Source: Pohlia nutans
Lineage: Eukaryota; Streptophyta; Bryopsida; Bryales; Mniaceae
Assembly (NCBI GenBank): GCA_022496805.1
Contig: CM040093.1
Location: 2,544,501-2,608,500, forward strand
Direction of reading: 5' to 3'
DNA: 64,000 nt
The notes below the pieces were generated by a model. That model saw nothing but the letters and a program-made list of their open reading frames with translations, made no database searches and was not told the DNA's origin. The position numbers and the translations under genes were made by a program. The stretch's first letter is position 1; every line of letters starts with the position of its first letter. Below, piece by piece: positions 11,502 to 22,149 of this stretch.

Positions 11502-12848
11502 GTGGGGATGGACGGGTCTCTGCTGGACCCGGCCGCATTTCGCGCCTTGAAATGGGCGGCTTTAAACAGGGCGGTCCACTGTTCCTTCCAGCGCAGCGTT
11601 TCCAGTCCTCCCCGACACCAGATTTTCGTATTTCCGGACGCCGCGAGTGTGGAGGAAGAGCGACCGGGCGGCGAGCGAGTCTTCCAGGAGCTTAGGTGGA
11701 GCGCGCGCAATCAGGAGAAAGAGGGTTCGGAGCCGGTGGCGATGGGGCGGAAGGACGAGTGGAGGCTTGGACAGACGATCCCGGAGAAGCAAGTGCGCCC
11801 GGTTATCTCGGCAAATCCGGAACGTAGGGAGCAGCTGCGGCATGATTTACGGAAGATTGGGTGCGAGGAGTTCCTCTACCTGCCCTAGGACATCCTCGAC
11901 GAGGGCGTGCTGCAGGAGTTAGCCGGAGGGAGGGTGGTAGCTGAATTCCGGGAGGATGAAATCCGGGGACAGTGGAAGAATTGGACAGTGAGGCACTGGC
12001 GCGCCACGTACAAGTTTCCGAATAGCCCTTTTGGCTACGACAAGACGAAGCAGGATTCCGGGTGGGTGAAACGAAGATTTGTGAACCCGGTTTCTGACAA
12101 GGATGGTTTCCGGGTGGATGATTGCAGGGACAACCGGGAGAGGCGCCTACTGCAGTTCTTGGTGCCGATTTTGAGCCCAGACAAGCCCACCACCTGCACG
12201 ATCACATTGATGAAGGCCATTTACGAGGCGTACTTGCACAACGGGAAAACCGGGTGGGGACTCATCTCGCACGAGCTGGTGGTCCGAGAGGCGTTCAAGA
12301 TTGGAGGGTGAAAAGGGTGTCCTCTGACCCCTTTTGTTTATCATTTGTATGCCCAACACGGACTCCTCACTGCTAGGGAGAAGGTACTGTAGGAGAGCCG
12401 CCAGAGGATCGTACACCGGGAGCCACCAACGAACCGGGAGGAGGATCCGGAAGACGAGGATAGCCCGGAGAGCGAGGAGGAGGAACCGGAAGAGCATGAA
12501 GAGCAGGATGAGGAGGAGTCGGTGGCAGCTAATCCGGATGCAGAGGAAGACCGACAGGAGCCTGCGGAGACCCAAGCCGAGGAGGAAGAACCGGACCAGG
12601 GTGCACCGGAGGAGGCGGCCCCCTTCAGAACGCGCACCCGAGGACAGGTGAAGAGACTCCTGAAGATCCCGGACGAAGTAGAGAGTGAGGAGGAAGAACC
12701 GGACCAGGGTGCACCGGATGAGGCGACCACCTCCAGAGCGCGCATCCGAGGGCAGGTGAAGAGGCGTCTGAAGATTCCGGACGAAGAAGAGGACGAGGAT
12801 GAGGACACGGTCGTGACGGGAGTGATCCGATTGAAGAATAAGCATTGA
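11502..12848 (+). pseudogene. Unrecognised gene with in-frame amber codon and acidic, internally repeated C-terminus
   Basis: Sequence at 11502-12311 is a single frame broken once, by TAG at 11886-11888; 128 codons precede it and 141 follow in the same frame. The second part is rich in W, K and R (DEIRGQWKNWTVRHWRATYKF) and ends FKIGG before a possible GT donor. A further exon, probably from about 12390, encodes an E/D-rich tail ending at 12848. The tail holds two tandem copies, about 40 residues each, of EEEEPDQGAP...RGQVKR-LKIPDE. AATAAA overlaps the stop region (12847-12852) and could be the polyadenylation signal. Composition is far GC-richer than the surroundings. I do not recognise the family. 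A domesticated or retroelement-derived gene is possible, but nothing specific supports it. Start at 11502 is the longest option, not proven. Confidence 0.5.
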
Positions 12849-13125
12849 ATAAACTTCATCCAATTCATACAATTCTAGCAGCATATTTTCAAGCATGTTC
12901 ATCATCATTCATCTTCATAGCATAATAGAATAGTGCAATGGAGCACCTTTTTGAAAATCGAATCGAAAGAGAATCTTCACTTAGATCTACTTTTCTAAGT
13001 AATGAGGGAATGCCATTTGTATTCCAGGAATTTTGGGACTATCATGTTAGTGCCACGTGTACTTAGTTTCTAATTGTAACTGACTGTAGTCCCATTGCAA
13101 AAGGGTGATGGCTCCCATTGCTCTA

Positions 13126-13677
13126 TTAATCCCTAAATAATAGAGGGGGTAAGGGCAAAACCTAGATGTGTTATTAAATGTTACTTTTGCAACTTTGATG
13201 AAGTTTGGTCCAAAAGAGAAAATGAGAAGCATGGTATTTACTGTTTAGTGATTATCCGTATAGTCAAACTTTCAAAAAATGTTTTAGATACTCATTTAAT
13301 GAATTTAGAAGCATTTACCATTGAATATTCACGATAATTACAAATTTTATTTTTTAAATTTGAAACTTGGTATGATTGGTTAAAACTATACGTTCTATTC
13401 TAAAATAAAAAAGAGCAATTTTTGCAAAGGAGAGAACATCATTAGTTTTCCCAAATAGTAAATTTTATAACACTAAGACAATATTGAAGTCTTTGTTTTT
13501 GAAAATTCTCCTTGGTGGGGTTAACTCGGATTGACATGATTCAAATTGATTTGGAAAGTAGACTTGATTTCCTATTTAAAAATATTTTTTATTTTTATAA
13601 AAATATTGTTTCATCCTAAACAACCCGTAGAAAAGGGCAACGACTATAAAATGATCGTTCAGTCACTTAGGGGTTAA
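13126..13677. mobile_element. TTAA-flanked element, copy G (552 bp)
   Basis: The left end is TTAATCCCTAAATAA (TTAA 13126-13129) and the right end CACTTAGGGGTTAA (TTAA 13674-13677). The left half is homologous to copy F at 17461, sharing GCAACTTTGATGAA and GTCAAACTTTCAAAAAA in the same order. The right half differs from B, E and F, so the family contains mosaic members. No coding capacity. Confidence 0.7.
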
Positions 13678-13717
13678 TTTATGCTATGTTCCAGGTGCTG
13701 GCTTTTTGAGCGGTTAA

Positions 13718-14079
13718 GGGCCGCTTCACATTATGACCGAAGGTCGAGAGGCCGTTGATTTCCACCAATCGAATAGCAAGAAACCAAGAATTCGGCCTCT
13801 CAACCCTTCACACTAGAGGCCAAAGTCCAGAGGCCGTCGCCTTTCAAAATGCCTACATGAGAACACATTTTAATCAAGGTTGACGGACAATTGAAGGAAG
13901 TTTGGGTCAAACGGGAGTAGAAACCCAAACTATGGTTGAGAGGCTGTCAATTTTTTTCATAAAAAATCAAAACTATATTTTATTGCCTATTTTCAGCCCA
14001 TTTCTTTGGACTCTCAACAAAGTTTGGCCACTCAATCCCACGGCCTCTCAACTTAGACGGCCATAGTGTGAAGCGGCCC
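13718..14079. mobile_element. Tourist-like (PIF/Harbinger-type) MITE, 362 bp
   Basis: The left end GGGCCGCTTCACATTATGAC and the right end (reverse complement GGGCCGCTTCACACTATGGC) are inverted repeats that extend to about 37 bp (GAGAGGCCG at the inner edge). TAA flanks both sides (13715-13717 and 14080-14082), the three-base duplication typical of PIF/Harbinger. The interior is non-coding. Confidence 0.75.
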
Positions 14080-14424
14080 TAAGGTACAGTAGATGCACAA
14101 ATAAATTCTAATATTATAACAATGGAAGATCTTGAATAATGTGTAATAAATATAAGTGACAGTAATTCAGTTTATCTCACAAGGCATGAATCAAATTGTA
14201 ATTCATTAATATGAAATAATTTACCACTATTGAATTAGTCAAACATTAATCCCTTAAGTTCTTTGATGTTTTGCTGCCCAAAATTGCCCCAAAATGCTTT
14301 TTTAAAAGTAAGATTAAAACATTAATTTTAAAAAAATCATGATAAATCAAACTATAGGATCTAATACTTGATTTGTTGTCTCTACCCCACACAAGGAGAG
14401 ATTACGGAAACGCATCTTTTTCAA

Positions 14425-14522
14425 GGAGTTGCAAGGAGTTACATGGCTCAACAGTATAAACAAGCCATAAAAGTAAAGCTAAGGTAAATACTAATGCATA
14501 GACTACGCGACTAGCCACTTGT
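14425..14522. repeat. Copy 2 of the repeat at 8990-9112
   Basis: It shares CAAGCCATAAAAGTAAA and the following pattern with the first copy, and is also followed directly by a TTAA element end. Confidence 0.45.
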
Positions 14523-14772
14523 TTAACTCCTAAATGTCCATGGTCCTCTTCATATTTGGAGAATTGCAAAGATGTATTATAAAATGCAACCAAGAGGGAT
14601 ATTTTGAACTTGATGTATGAATTCATAAAAGTTGTACATTATGAATTTTACATTCTATCCATACAATTAGATCTATGATTGGAATCACCAATGTATTTGT
14701 ATAAATTTTGTGACATAAAATTCAAAATTCTCTTGTAATTCGATTACAAATAAGATATTGACGATATAACAG
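14523..14772 (-). mobile_element. Truncated TTAA element, copy H
   Basis: TTAACTCCTAAATG starts at the TTAA at 14523. The sequence then follows, in reverse orientation, the right half of copies B/E/F (fragments such as AACCAAGAGGGATATTTTGAAC and CATTCTATCCATACAATTAG). Similarity stops near 14772, so about half an element remains. Confidence 0.6.
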
Positions 14773-15186
14773 GCAATTCCCTATTTTTGCACTTGGCCAA
14801 GTGTTATCATTTTGGGACCTAATTCTGCTAAAAAAGGAAATTTATAAAAAGAATTGACGAAAAAACATTGATTTCTTTCTTTGTTGAAATTTGTAGTATA
14901 TTGCAATAAAAAACTAATATTTCAAATTTTTCATAACAGAAATTTCAATTTAATTTATTTTTAAAATTGCAAGATTGACTATTTAAAAACTATTACAAAT
15001 TATGAATAGATTAAGACACTATAATACCGCTGCCAGAGTGTACGGGAGAAACATGAATTTTTTATTTTATTTTTTCCTTTTTCTTATTTCTTTTTTTGTG
15101 TGTTAAAAAGTACATAAGGGTGCGTGGCTCCTTCTTCCATCTTTCAGAACAACATTCAAATGCTACATACCCTCAGCCCCTCCGCC

Positions 15187-15320
15187 ACGCCATTATTATT
15201 ATTATATATTATTATTATTATTTTGAGGTATATGTCCTCTGTCACACTGCCACGAACCCTCAGCCCCTCTGCCACGCCAATAAATAAATAAATAAATAAA
15301 TAAAATAAAATAAAAATCCT
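15187..15320. repeat. ATT and ATAA microsatellites flanking a repeated CCTCAGCCCCTC-GCCACGCC motif
   Basis: An (ATT)n-like run at about 15191-15223 and an (AATA)n run at about 15280-15316 each follow ACCCTCAGCCCCTCyGCCACGCC. On the minus strand the motif reads TGGCGGAGGGGC, close to an RNA polymerase III A box, so it may be a SINE-derived duplicate. Confidence 0.5.
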
Positions 15321-15350
15321 AGGTTTTCCAAGGCCTAGGATCCGTGCTTG

Positions 15351-15620
15351 CACTACTAGAAAATGTAGTCCAAATCAAAAAAAAACCAACTCAATTGTGT
15401 TGGTTTGTGCACTGCAATGACCTTTTCAACAGATCTCAAATCTTTATGTGCAATCAACCAAAACACCTGCCTCATTTCTGTTAGTTTAGGTACTGTACTT
15501 TTTCAATAACAATTTTATTGAACTGTAGTTGTAGCTTTGCTGATGTGACATATCCAATGAAATCCATGTAGTTTATTTGCAAAATATCCAACATTTTAGG
15601 ATTTGGGTGTATTTCATAAT
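15351..15620 (+). mobile_element. Truncated left end of a CACTA element
   Basis: CACTACTAGAAAAT at 15351 equals the terminus of the complete element at 16223. It is followed by the same type of subterminal sequence (CCAAATCA...ACCAAC...GTTGGTTTGTGCACTG). No matching right end with a shared three-base duplication was found, so I treat it as truncated. The right limit is approximate. Confidence 0.55.
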
Positions 15621-17340
15621 TCCTACACATGTGTCCAGAGGTAATTTTTTAATGTTTGATTCCATTCAACCTTATGATCTTTTTTACCACAACTACATGT
15701 CTCGTAAAATAGTTTGATTACCATATGAAAAAAATAACGTCCCACCTGAGTGAAACAAAAATAAAATACTGCGAAAATTAAATAATAAAATATTTTGAAA
15801 GTCAGGAAACCCTTTTTACACTGCAATTGTTCAATGTGCACCACGGGTGTATATGTATTCCACCTATCAATTTCCAAAATGTACTTTGCAATATCTAACA
15901 TGTTCCCAGATCACACAAAATTGAATAAATAATCCATTCACCATCTGTAAACTGTAATTACACACTAAACACTACTTAGCACACCTTAAAAATTTACGTA
16001 TCTATGCATAGCTAAATTCAACAATCTTCCAATAGTTATATTTGGCACTGGACAACTATGTATAAGGTCGTTTACCTATTAGAAAAAAAAAAAAAAAAAA
16101 AAAATGCATATAGAGACAATGACCTTGTCTTCTCATGATACATTATGCTAGCCTCTTGTTGCTTGTAGCTTTATGGTAAGATGTTTGTATACATCAAATG
16201 TACAGTACAAACATCATATAGCCACTACTAGAAAATTACGACCAAATCAACAAAAAACCAACACATTTCTGTTGGTTCGTGCACTATAAGTGCCTTTTTC
16301 ACTGATTTCTAACTTTATGTGAGGGCATTAACAAAAATCAACACATTTCTGTTGGTTCGTGCACTGTAAGTGCCTTTTTCACTGATTTTTGTTGGTCTAT
16401 GCATTGTAAGTGCGTTTTTTCACTAATTTTTGTTGGTCCGTGCACAGGGTGTTTTTCGCGGTAGGACTGTCCTTTTTGCGCAAAATGAAAAGTGCATAGT
16501 ATGTAATACATTTGTCATTATTGCGTCATTAATACTATTCATAATTATGGAAAATATTAAAATATATTTTAAATAGAATCTTTTTATAATATTTGGAATC
16601 TTTTTGGAATCTTTCAAAATCTTTTCAAGATATTTATGACATTTTGAGAATATTCTCAAAACCTTTTTGGAAATCTTTTAGGCATAGTTTGGAATCTTTT
16701 CAAAATCTTTTGGAATCTTTTCATGATCTTTTTATATATGATACCTTTGAATAATAGGAGTCAAAAAAAAATTCCCATTACCATATCTTCAATGAAACAT
16801 AGCAGTTAAGGCGTTACCAAATTGATGATATTACAATGTGTAATTGTAACAAATCAATGACATTACACATTTGGATCCAAATTTTATTATTTGAATTTTG
16901 AAAAATCTTATATCACAAGTTTTGACATTGTTTTATAGAATCATGAAGCCCCTTATATCAAATTACTTTTAAAATAGATGCTAGAATATTATGAATGTCA
17001 AAAACACCCTAAAATTCGAAGCTGTAACTACACATTTTGAACACCCTAGTGTGAAAACGCTCCACAATAAGTGCGTTTTTCCACTAATTTCTAACTGTCA
17101 CTATAAAAATAACAACAAAAGTCGCCTGATTTCTATTGGTTTTAGCTCTACAACAAAAATTGTGACTGAAACAATAGAATCCAACAAGTTTCATAAATTA
17201 CCAGTTCTCTAAATGTTTTAAAAGCATCAATTTCATAAAAACATGAAAAAAATAGATTAAAAAAATATAAATTTTAGATTAATTTTATGAAAAAAAGGTC
17301 AACAAATTCATCCTATATAAAATGTAGTAATAATATAGTA

Positions 17341-17341
17341 G

Positions 17342-17382
<41 letters not shown>
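17341..17382. repeat. (AT)n microsatellite
   Basis: An uninterrupted AT dinucleotide run of about 36-40 bp inside the CACTA element. Confidence 0.9.
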
Positions 17383-17460
17383 GAACATAAATAAAATATA
17401 TTATAATACTTATTTTCAATTTTTCTAGAATACAAAAATTAGGATGCAATCCTAAGAGTA

Positions 17461-18097
17461 TTAACTTCTAAATACTCGAGGGGATAAAAGCTAGACAAAA
17501 CTTAGATGCGTTATAAACTGTTACTTGTGCAACTTTGATGAATTTTTGTACAAAGGAAAAACTAAGAAGCATGATGTTTAGTAATGCATGATCGGTACTG
17601 TCAAACTTTCAAAAAAAAATTTAGATGATCACTTCATGAACTTAAAAGCACTTATCGTTGAATATTCACAAAAGTTATAATTTTTATGTCTCATTTCATG
17701 TTGCAATGATTCATCAAAAAAATTCTAAGATCTTAGTTCAAAATAGTTCAAAAGTGCTCTTATAAAAGGAAAATAGTAAATTAAATAACCAAAAAATCTC
17801 CAAAATCACTACACTTAGAGTATTACATTTCAACTCATCTCAACCAATTTCTTTCACAAATTGTCAATATCTTATTTGTAATCAAACTATAAAAGAATTT
17901 TGAATCTTACTTTTCAAATTTTATACAAAATATTGGTGATTGCAATGATAGATCTAACTAAATGGATAGAATTTAAAATTCATAATGTACAACTTTTATT
18001 CACACATCAAGTTCAAAATATCCCTCTTAGTTTCATTTTATAATGTATCTTTACAATTCTCGGAATATGAAGAGGGTTGTGGCCATTTAAAGATTAA
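17461..18097. mobile_element. TTAA-flanked element, copy F, nested in the CACTA element
   Basis: TTAACTTCTAAATA starts at 17461 and a decayed right end (CCATTTAAAGATTAA) finishes at 18097. The left half matches copy G and the right half matches B and E, so it bridges the two variants. TTAA at 17781-17784 inside it is an unoccupied version of the site used by element D at 9535. Confidence 0.65.
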
Positions 18098-18424
18098 ATT
18101 GGAATCCAACCCAAAAATCATTTCATACATGAAATATCAAAAAGTTGAATATTTTTGCAAAATAGTAAACAACTTATAAAAGAAAAGTGATCTTTGGCTG
18201 AACCTCTTTCTGGTAAAATGCTTCTCAGAAATTCATAACATCTTGGATTTAAGTGAAATTTTTACTACAAAAACTAGACTTCAAGATGCAACTTTTCCAA
18301 CAATTTTTATTGAAAACAGACACCGGATGAAGGAGAAATAAACCGCCAAAGTTCACTGATTTTGGCCTTTGACGGAATTAAAGAATAATAGGTAACAATA
18401 ATCATCCTTGAACAAGAAGCTTCG

Positions 18425-18500
18425 GGCATGGTGCGTTGGTGGAAGGTGGGTGCTTGAAGGCACGAGGTCACCGGTTTGAACTCGAAGGGTGCCACTCAGA
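18425..18500 (+). repeat. tRNA-like SINE head (tentative)
   Basis: TGGTGCGTTGGTGG at about 18429 resembles an A box, and GGTTTGAACTC at about 18473 resembles a B box, 44 bases apart, which is a normal Pol III spacing. GC-rich sequence continues to about 18610 and then turns AT-rich. No complete cloverleaf or target duplication is visible. Confidence 0.35.
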
Positions 18501-18776
18501 TAGTGTCGGCAGCGCGGGAATTCAGCGGGCTATTCGAAAATTTCAGCCGCCGAAGGATTTTCCGGACAGCCCGGAAATATCAGGGCAAGGCATAAATATT
18601 TGGGCAGCGCACAATTTTTTATATTAAATTTGAATTATTATTTTCAATCAATTTGACTTTTTTCCACGAAATGGATCAACAGATCTCTGTTGATGTATGT
18701 CCAAATCAACTTGACCAAATCAACTCCCAAGAACAACAATAACTTGTTGATTTGGTCATGGGATTTTCTAGTAGTG

Positions 18777-19225
18777 AGCCAACCTTTTTATACCCCCTGA
18801 ACTGCAAACAAAATCAAAACATGCGTGCATAGTTAGTGCACTGCATGTCATGTCAATTTTGAGCATCAATCCTACATAGAACATATTCTACATTTTAGAA
18901 TAAATTTTACAATACTATTTATAGTCAACTGCAAGTACAGAAGCTAGACTTCATGTAATTGGCTTCAACACGTCCAACTATCACAATCTCATGCACAAAA
19001 ATTACTATAAAAAATATTATTTATTCCAGGGGTTGTCTTTACCTCAAATTCATAGGTTCGTGGGTCCACAATTCACTATTATGGAAACTCATTTGCAATT
19101 TCACCACTTACATATTCGTCTCTAGTTTATCAATTTGTTCTCAATTTGCGGTTTCCTCAACTAAATGATACTTGTATAAATAAAAATATATTGATATTAA
19201 CAATACTTACCAAGCCTGAAGAAAT
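18777..19225. other. Spacer between CACTA element and the Tnp2 pseudogene
   Basis: No gene or repeat recognised. Confidence 0.5.
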
Positions 19226-20563
19226 CTAGTCATCTTCTTTAGAGGATTCTCCAACGTCCCTGTCAAATGCTTGGGCATTCTCCTCTGCCAACCGGTTCAT
19301 TAATTCAGGCATTTGAATGTTCCTCCTTGTGGGTAGAGAGTTTGGATTCGTCTCAGGGAGTTCGGCAGGTGCTCGAAGTCCCTCAAAATTGTGGTCCTGT
19401 CCCATTGCAAACATTTCTGCCTCCTCCTCCTCCTCCATTTCGTTGTCAATTCTATGGCCCCTTACCTATGTTTGTAATACTACTCTCCAATCAGGCTCGT
19501 CCTCATCATTAGAGAAAAACACTTGGTCACAGTGAATTGGAAAAGCAAATGATTCATACCCGTATGGTACAAGTGCATTGAAATTAGCCATAGTGAACCC
19601 CCATTCATCTTCCTTTACTGTAGCATTCCTACCTCTATAGTTGGCCTTCACCCACTCACAGACTAGCACCACAGTGCAATGACGTCCATAGTTCAATTCT
19701 TTGTTCTCCAAAATTTGGCCTATGTACTCAAGGTTGGCATCAACAAGGTTTGGATCTCTCCTTCCCAAACGACACGGCCTATGGAAAATCGCAGCTACCC
19801 TAGAGTCACCTGTATTATTCACGCTTTTCTCTGCACTCTTCACTCGGAAGTGGTATCCGTATGAATACATACTTCTAAATCTTTGGGCTTGTAGAGAGGG
19901 TGGTTTAGATGAGTCCTCCACATCATCTGGTACCACCATCCCTTGTTCTTTTGCGTCTCGAACGTTTGTTTCAAGCCATTGTGGAAACGGTGGAATCTCT
20001 TCCATCCCTACAGGATATGGTGCCCATACTCTTCCGTTTCTCCTTGGGTGTCTCCTACGAAACTCTGTTCGTGCATTTCTCCTCTCTTGCCAAATCACTT
20101 GATACCTCCTGCATCATGTTCAAGAGTTTCGATTCTCAAAAGTTTCAGTAATACCCAGCAAGGATATAATATGTTCTATGTGTTAATGCAACACCAACTC
20201 TTGTACTCATATCAATTAACACTTGCAGTAATGAAGCGCCACGAATTACATATGGTTACATTCCACATATTTATTTATAGATTATAGCACTCTGTACCCA
20301 CATAAATTCATCATTACCACATTCATGTAATTCTTTGCTGTAGAACTAAGATTGTTCTTCATCTTCGTTTTTGTATCAAATCCTTCCTTCTTTTTATACC
20401 CCATTACCATACACACCTGCAACTCTGAATTTTAGTCCGTAGGTCCTCTAAAACTTATGTCGTCATTATGACGAGTCGCCCTCCAAAATCAGTCAATTCT
20501 ACTCCAATTTTTTTCAGAATACCACCCACAATCCATCAGACATGGATTCTGCAATCCTGACGT

Positions 20564-21133
20564 TCAAATTAAAAAAGAAGATACATTATCTCCGCTAAAT
20601 TTCAGGGCCTTGGTTTTTGGATTATTATTGAGGGTCACATTCCACATACAGTAGTCCACAACCCATGCAAATCCTTCTTCCCATCCCACAGCGCTATGCA
20701 TGATGTCAAATGCACATATCTCACAACCCCTCTCTCCACATATTATGTACAAATGCACATGCTTTCACAACTCCCCTTTCCATCAGTCTTGCTATAGAGT
20801 GACTAAGAACATCTACACTTCGAACTATCAATTCCATAAATTTTGACCTTACCCTCTGCTGTTACTACACTCGTACTATTCAATATTACTGTCACAATAG
20901 TCATTTATCCACTCACATTTCATCACCGACGATTTTTGCATCATTCATGTAATATTTAATAATTGATATACACTAGCTTCAAGGGTTTTCAGGGCCCACG
21001 AGTTCTTATTATTATCCACTGTCATAGTCCAATTACATTGGTCACCAACACATTCATTCCATGTTTCCATCGCAGAGCTGTATGTGCAAAATATGATGGA
21101 AACCTGCTTTAACCACCCCCTCTTCGACATCAA
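20564..21133 (-). repeat. Two diverged copies of an exon-like unit inside the Tnp2 gene
   Basis: On the minus strand, 20758-20564 and 21133-20945 both read a pattern W..V.D.C.W..T..NN....ALK (for example VVDYCMWNVTLNNNPKTKALK and CVGDQCNWTMTVDNN). They lie in an intron-sized gap between DUF4218 and DUF4216 exons. The family is unknown; they may be duplicated fragments of a captured gene. Confidence 0.35.
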
Positions 21134-21854
21134 ATTACATTCCGCACTGACACATGCTTTTTACATCAAAAACTCCCGCAAAATCTAGCTTCGTAAATCG
21201 TAATCACTTATGATGTACCACACTCTTCCAAAAACAAAACCAGATCCTGGATTTAAGCAGTTCACTCTTTATCCCTATGCTACCATTTTTTTCACAGCAT
21301 ACTGCGGGAAACCTCTGAAACCCATCTGGGCTCCTCAAGGTCCTACACTTATAATTTTCACAATCAAGCAGCCTCGTTTTTATACCAATTCAAACTCACC
21401 CTTCCTCTCCATATATCAATTATTTTCTATACGATACTCTTAGTACAAACTACCACATTTACACCTCCTCTGCCTCACTCACAATATACACAATATAGGT
21501 CTCAAGCAAAACAGGGCATTGCATACTACTAACAGTAATGATTTGGAAAAACTTACTCCCGGTACGGCTCAATGTGGGAAGCATTGTCCAAAACAAAATC
21601 ATGCATCGCATTTCTTAAACCCTCTGACAACAATTTGGGCTTGCCCTTTCCCTCCAAAATCTCGTCCACCATCATTGGCTCCTCTTTGTCGTCCCACACT
21701 CTTTGTGATGTAATGTTGTAGTCTGACATGTCCTCCGTTATGAATTCCAATGCTTCCTCAACCTGATATCCTTGTGCAATGCTACCTTCGGGTTTTGCTA
21801 AGTTACGCACATATCCTTTTAATGTTTGTACAGGTACATCCACCTTGTATGAAC

Positions 21855-22149
21855 ATCACAAATTTGGCAAGTCACGTTTTTGCAATGTTTTACATATGTT
21901 GTTGAGATGAACAACGGTGATTACATTCGACATACGTTTTACATATATTTATCGTATAAAAAACATACAAACGACATATCATAAACATGAAAAAACACAT
22001 CATGATAAAATTTACATGTTTGTAATATGTTGTTCGTACGTTTTTTTTACGATAAACATACGTAAAACGTATGTCAAACGTAATCACTCATGTTCATCTG
22101 AACAACATATGTAAAACATTGCAAAAACATGACCTCCTAAGTTTGTGAT
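21855..22149. mobile_element. 295-bp near-perfect inverted-repeat MITE inside the DUF4218 exon
   Basis: The whole element is a long inverted repeat: ATCACAAATTTGGCAAGTCA on the left is mirrored by the right arm, and both arms share GTTTTTGCAATGTTTTACAT and CATACGTTTTAC. GAAC stands on both sides (21851-21854 and 22150-22153). It splits the conserved Tnp2 sequence GPVH...RWMY: GPVHHK is read before it and HTRWMY after it. Its interior is non-coding; similar reading frames on both strands simply reflect the symmetry. Confidence 0.8.

Larger units (their letters stand above)
16223..18776. mobile_element. Non-autonomous CACTA element with AGC target duplication (2554 bp)
   Basis: The left end is CACTACTAGAAAATTACGAC. 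The right end, reverse complemented, is CACTACTAGAAAATCCCATG, and both continue into GACCAAATCAAC. AGC precedes the left end (16220-16222) and follows the right end (18777-18779), the expected 3-bp duplication. Subterminal repeats built on TTCTGTTGGTTCGTGCACT and GTGCCTTTTTCACTGATTT occur at least three times near the left end, as in En/Spm elements where they bind the transposase. No transposase is encoded. A TTAA element (copy F), an AT microsatellite and a SINE-like segment lie inside. Confidence 0.88.

Noticed and set aside
12147..12908. 253-codon minus-strand frame opposite the 12.5-kb gene
   Set aside because: It is an antisense shadow of the E/D-rich tail (Leu/Ser-rich, low complexity) with no motifs.
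18425..18500. A functional tRNA gene
   Set aside because: Only A- and B-box-like motifs are present; acceptor and anticodon stems do not pair.
15351..18776. CACTA element running from 15351 to 18776
   Set aside because: The left flank TTG does not equal the right flank AGC, whereas the end at 16223 has AGC on both sides.
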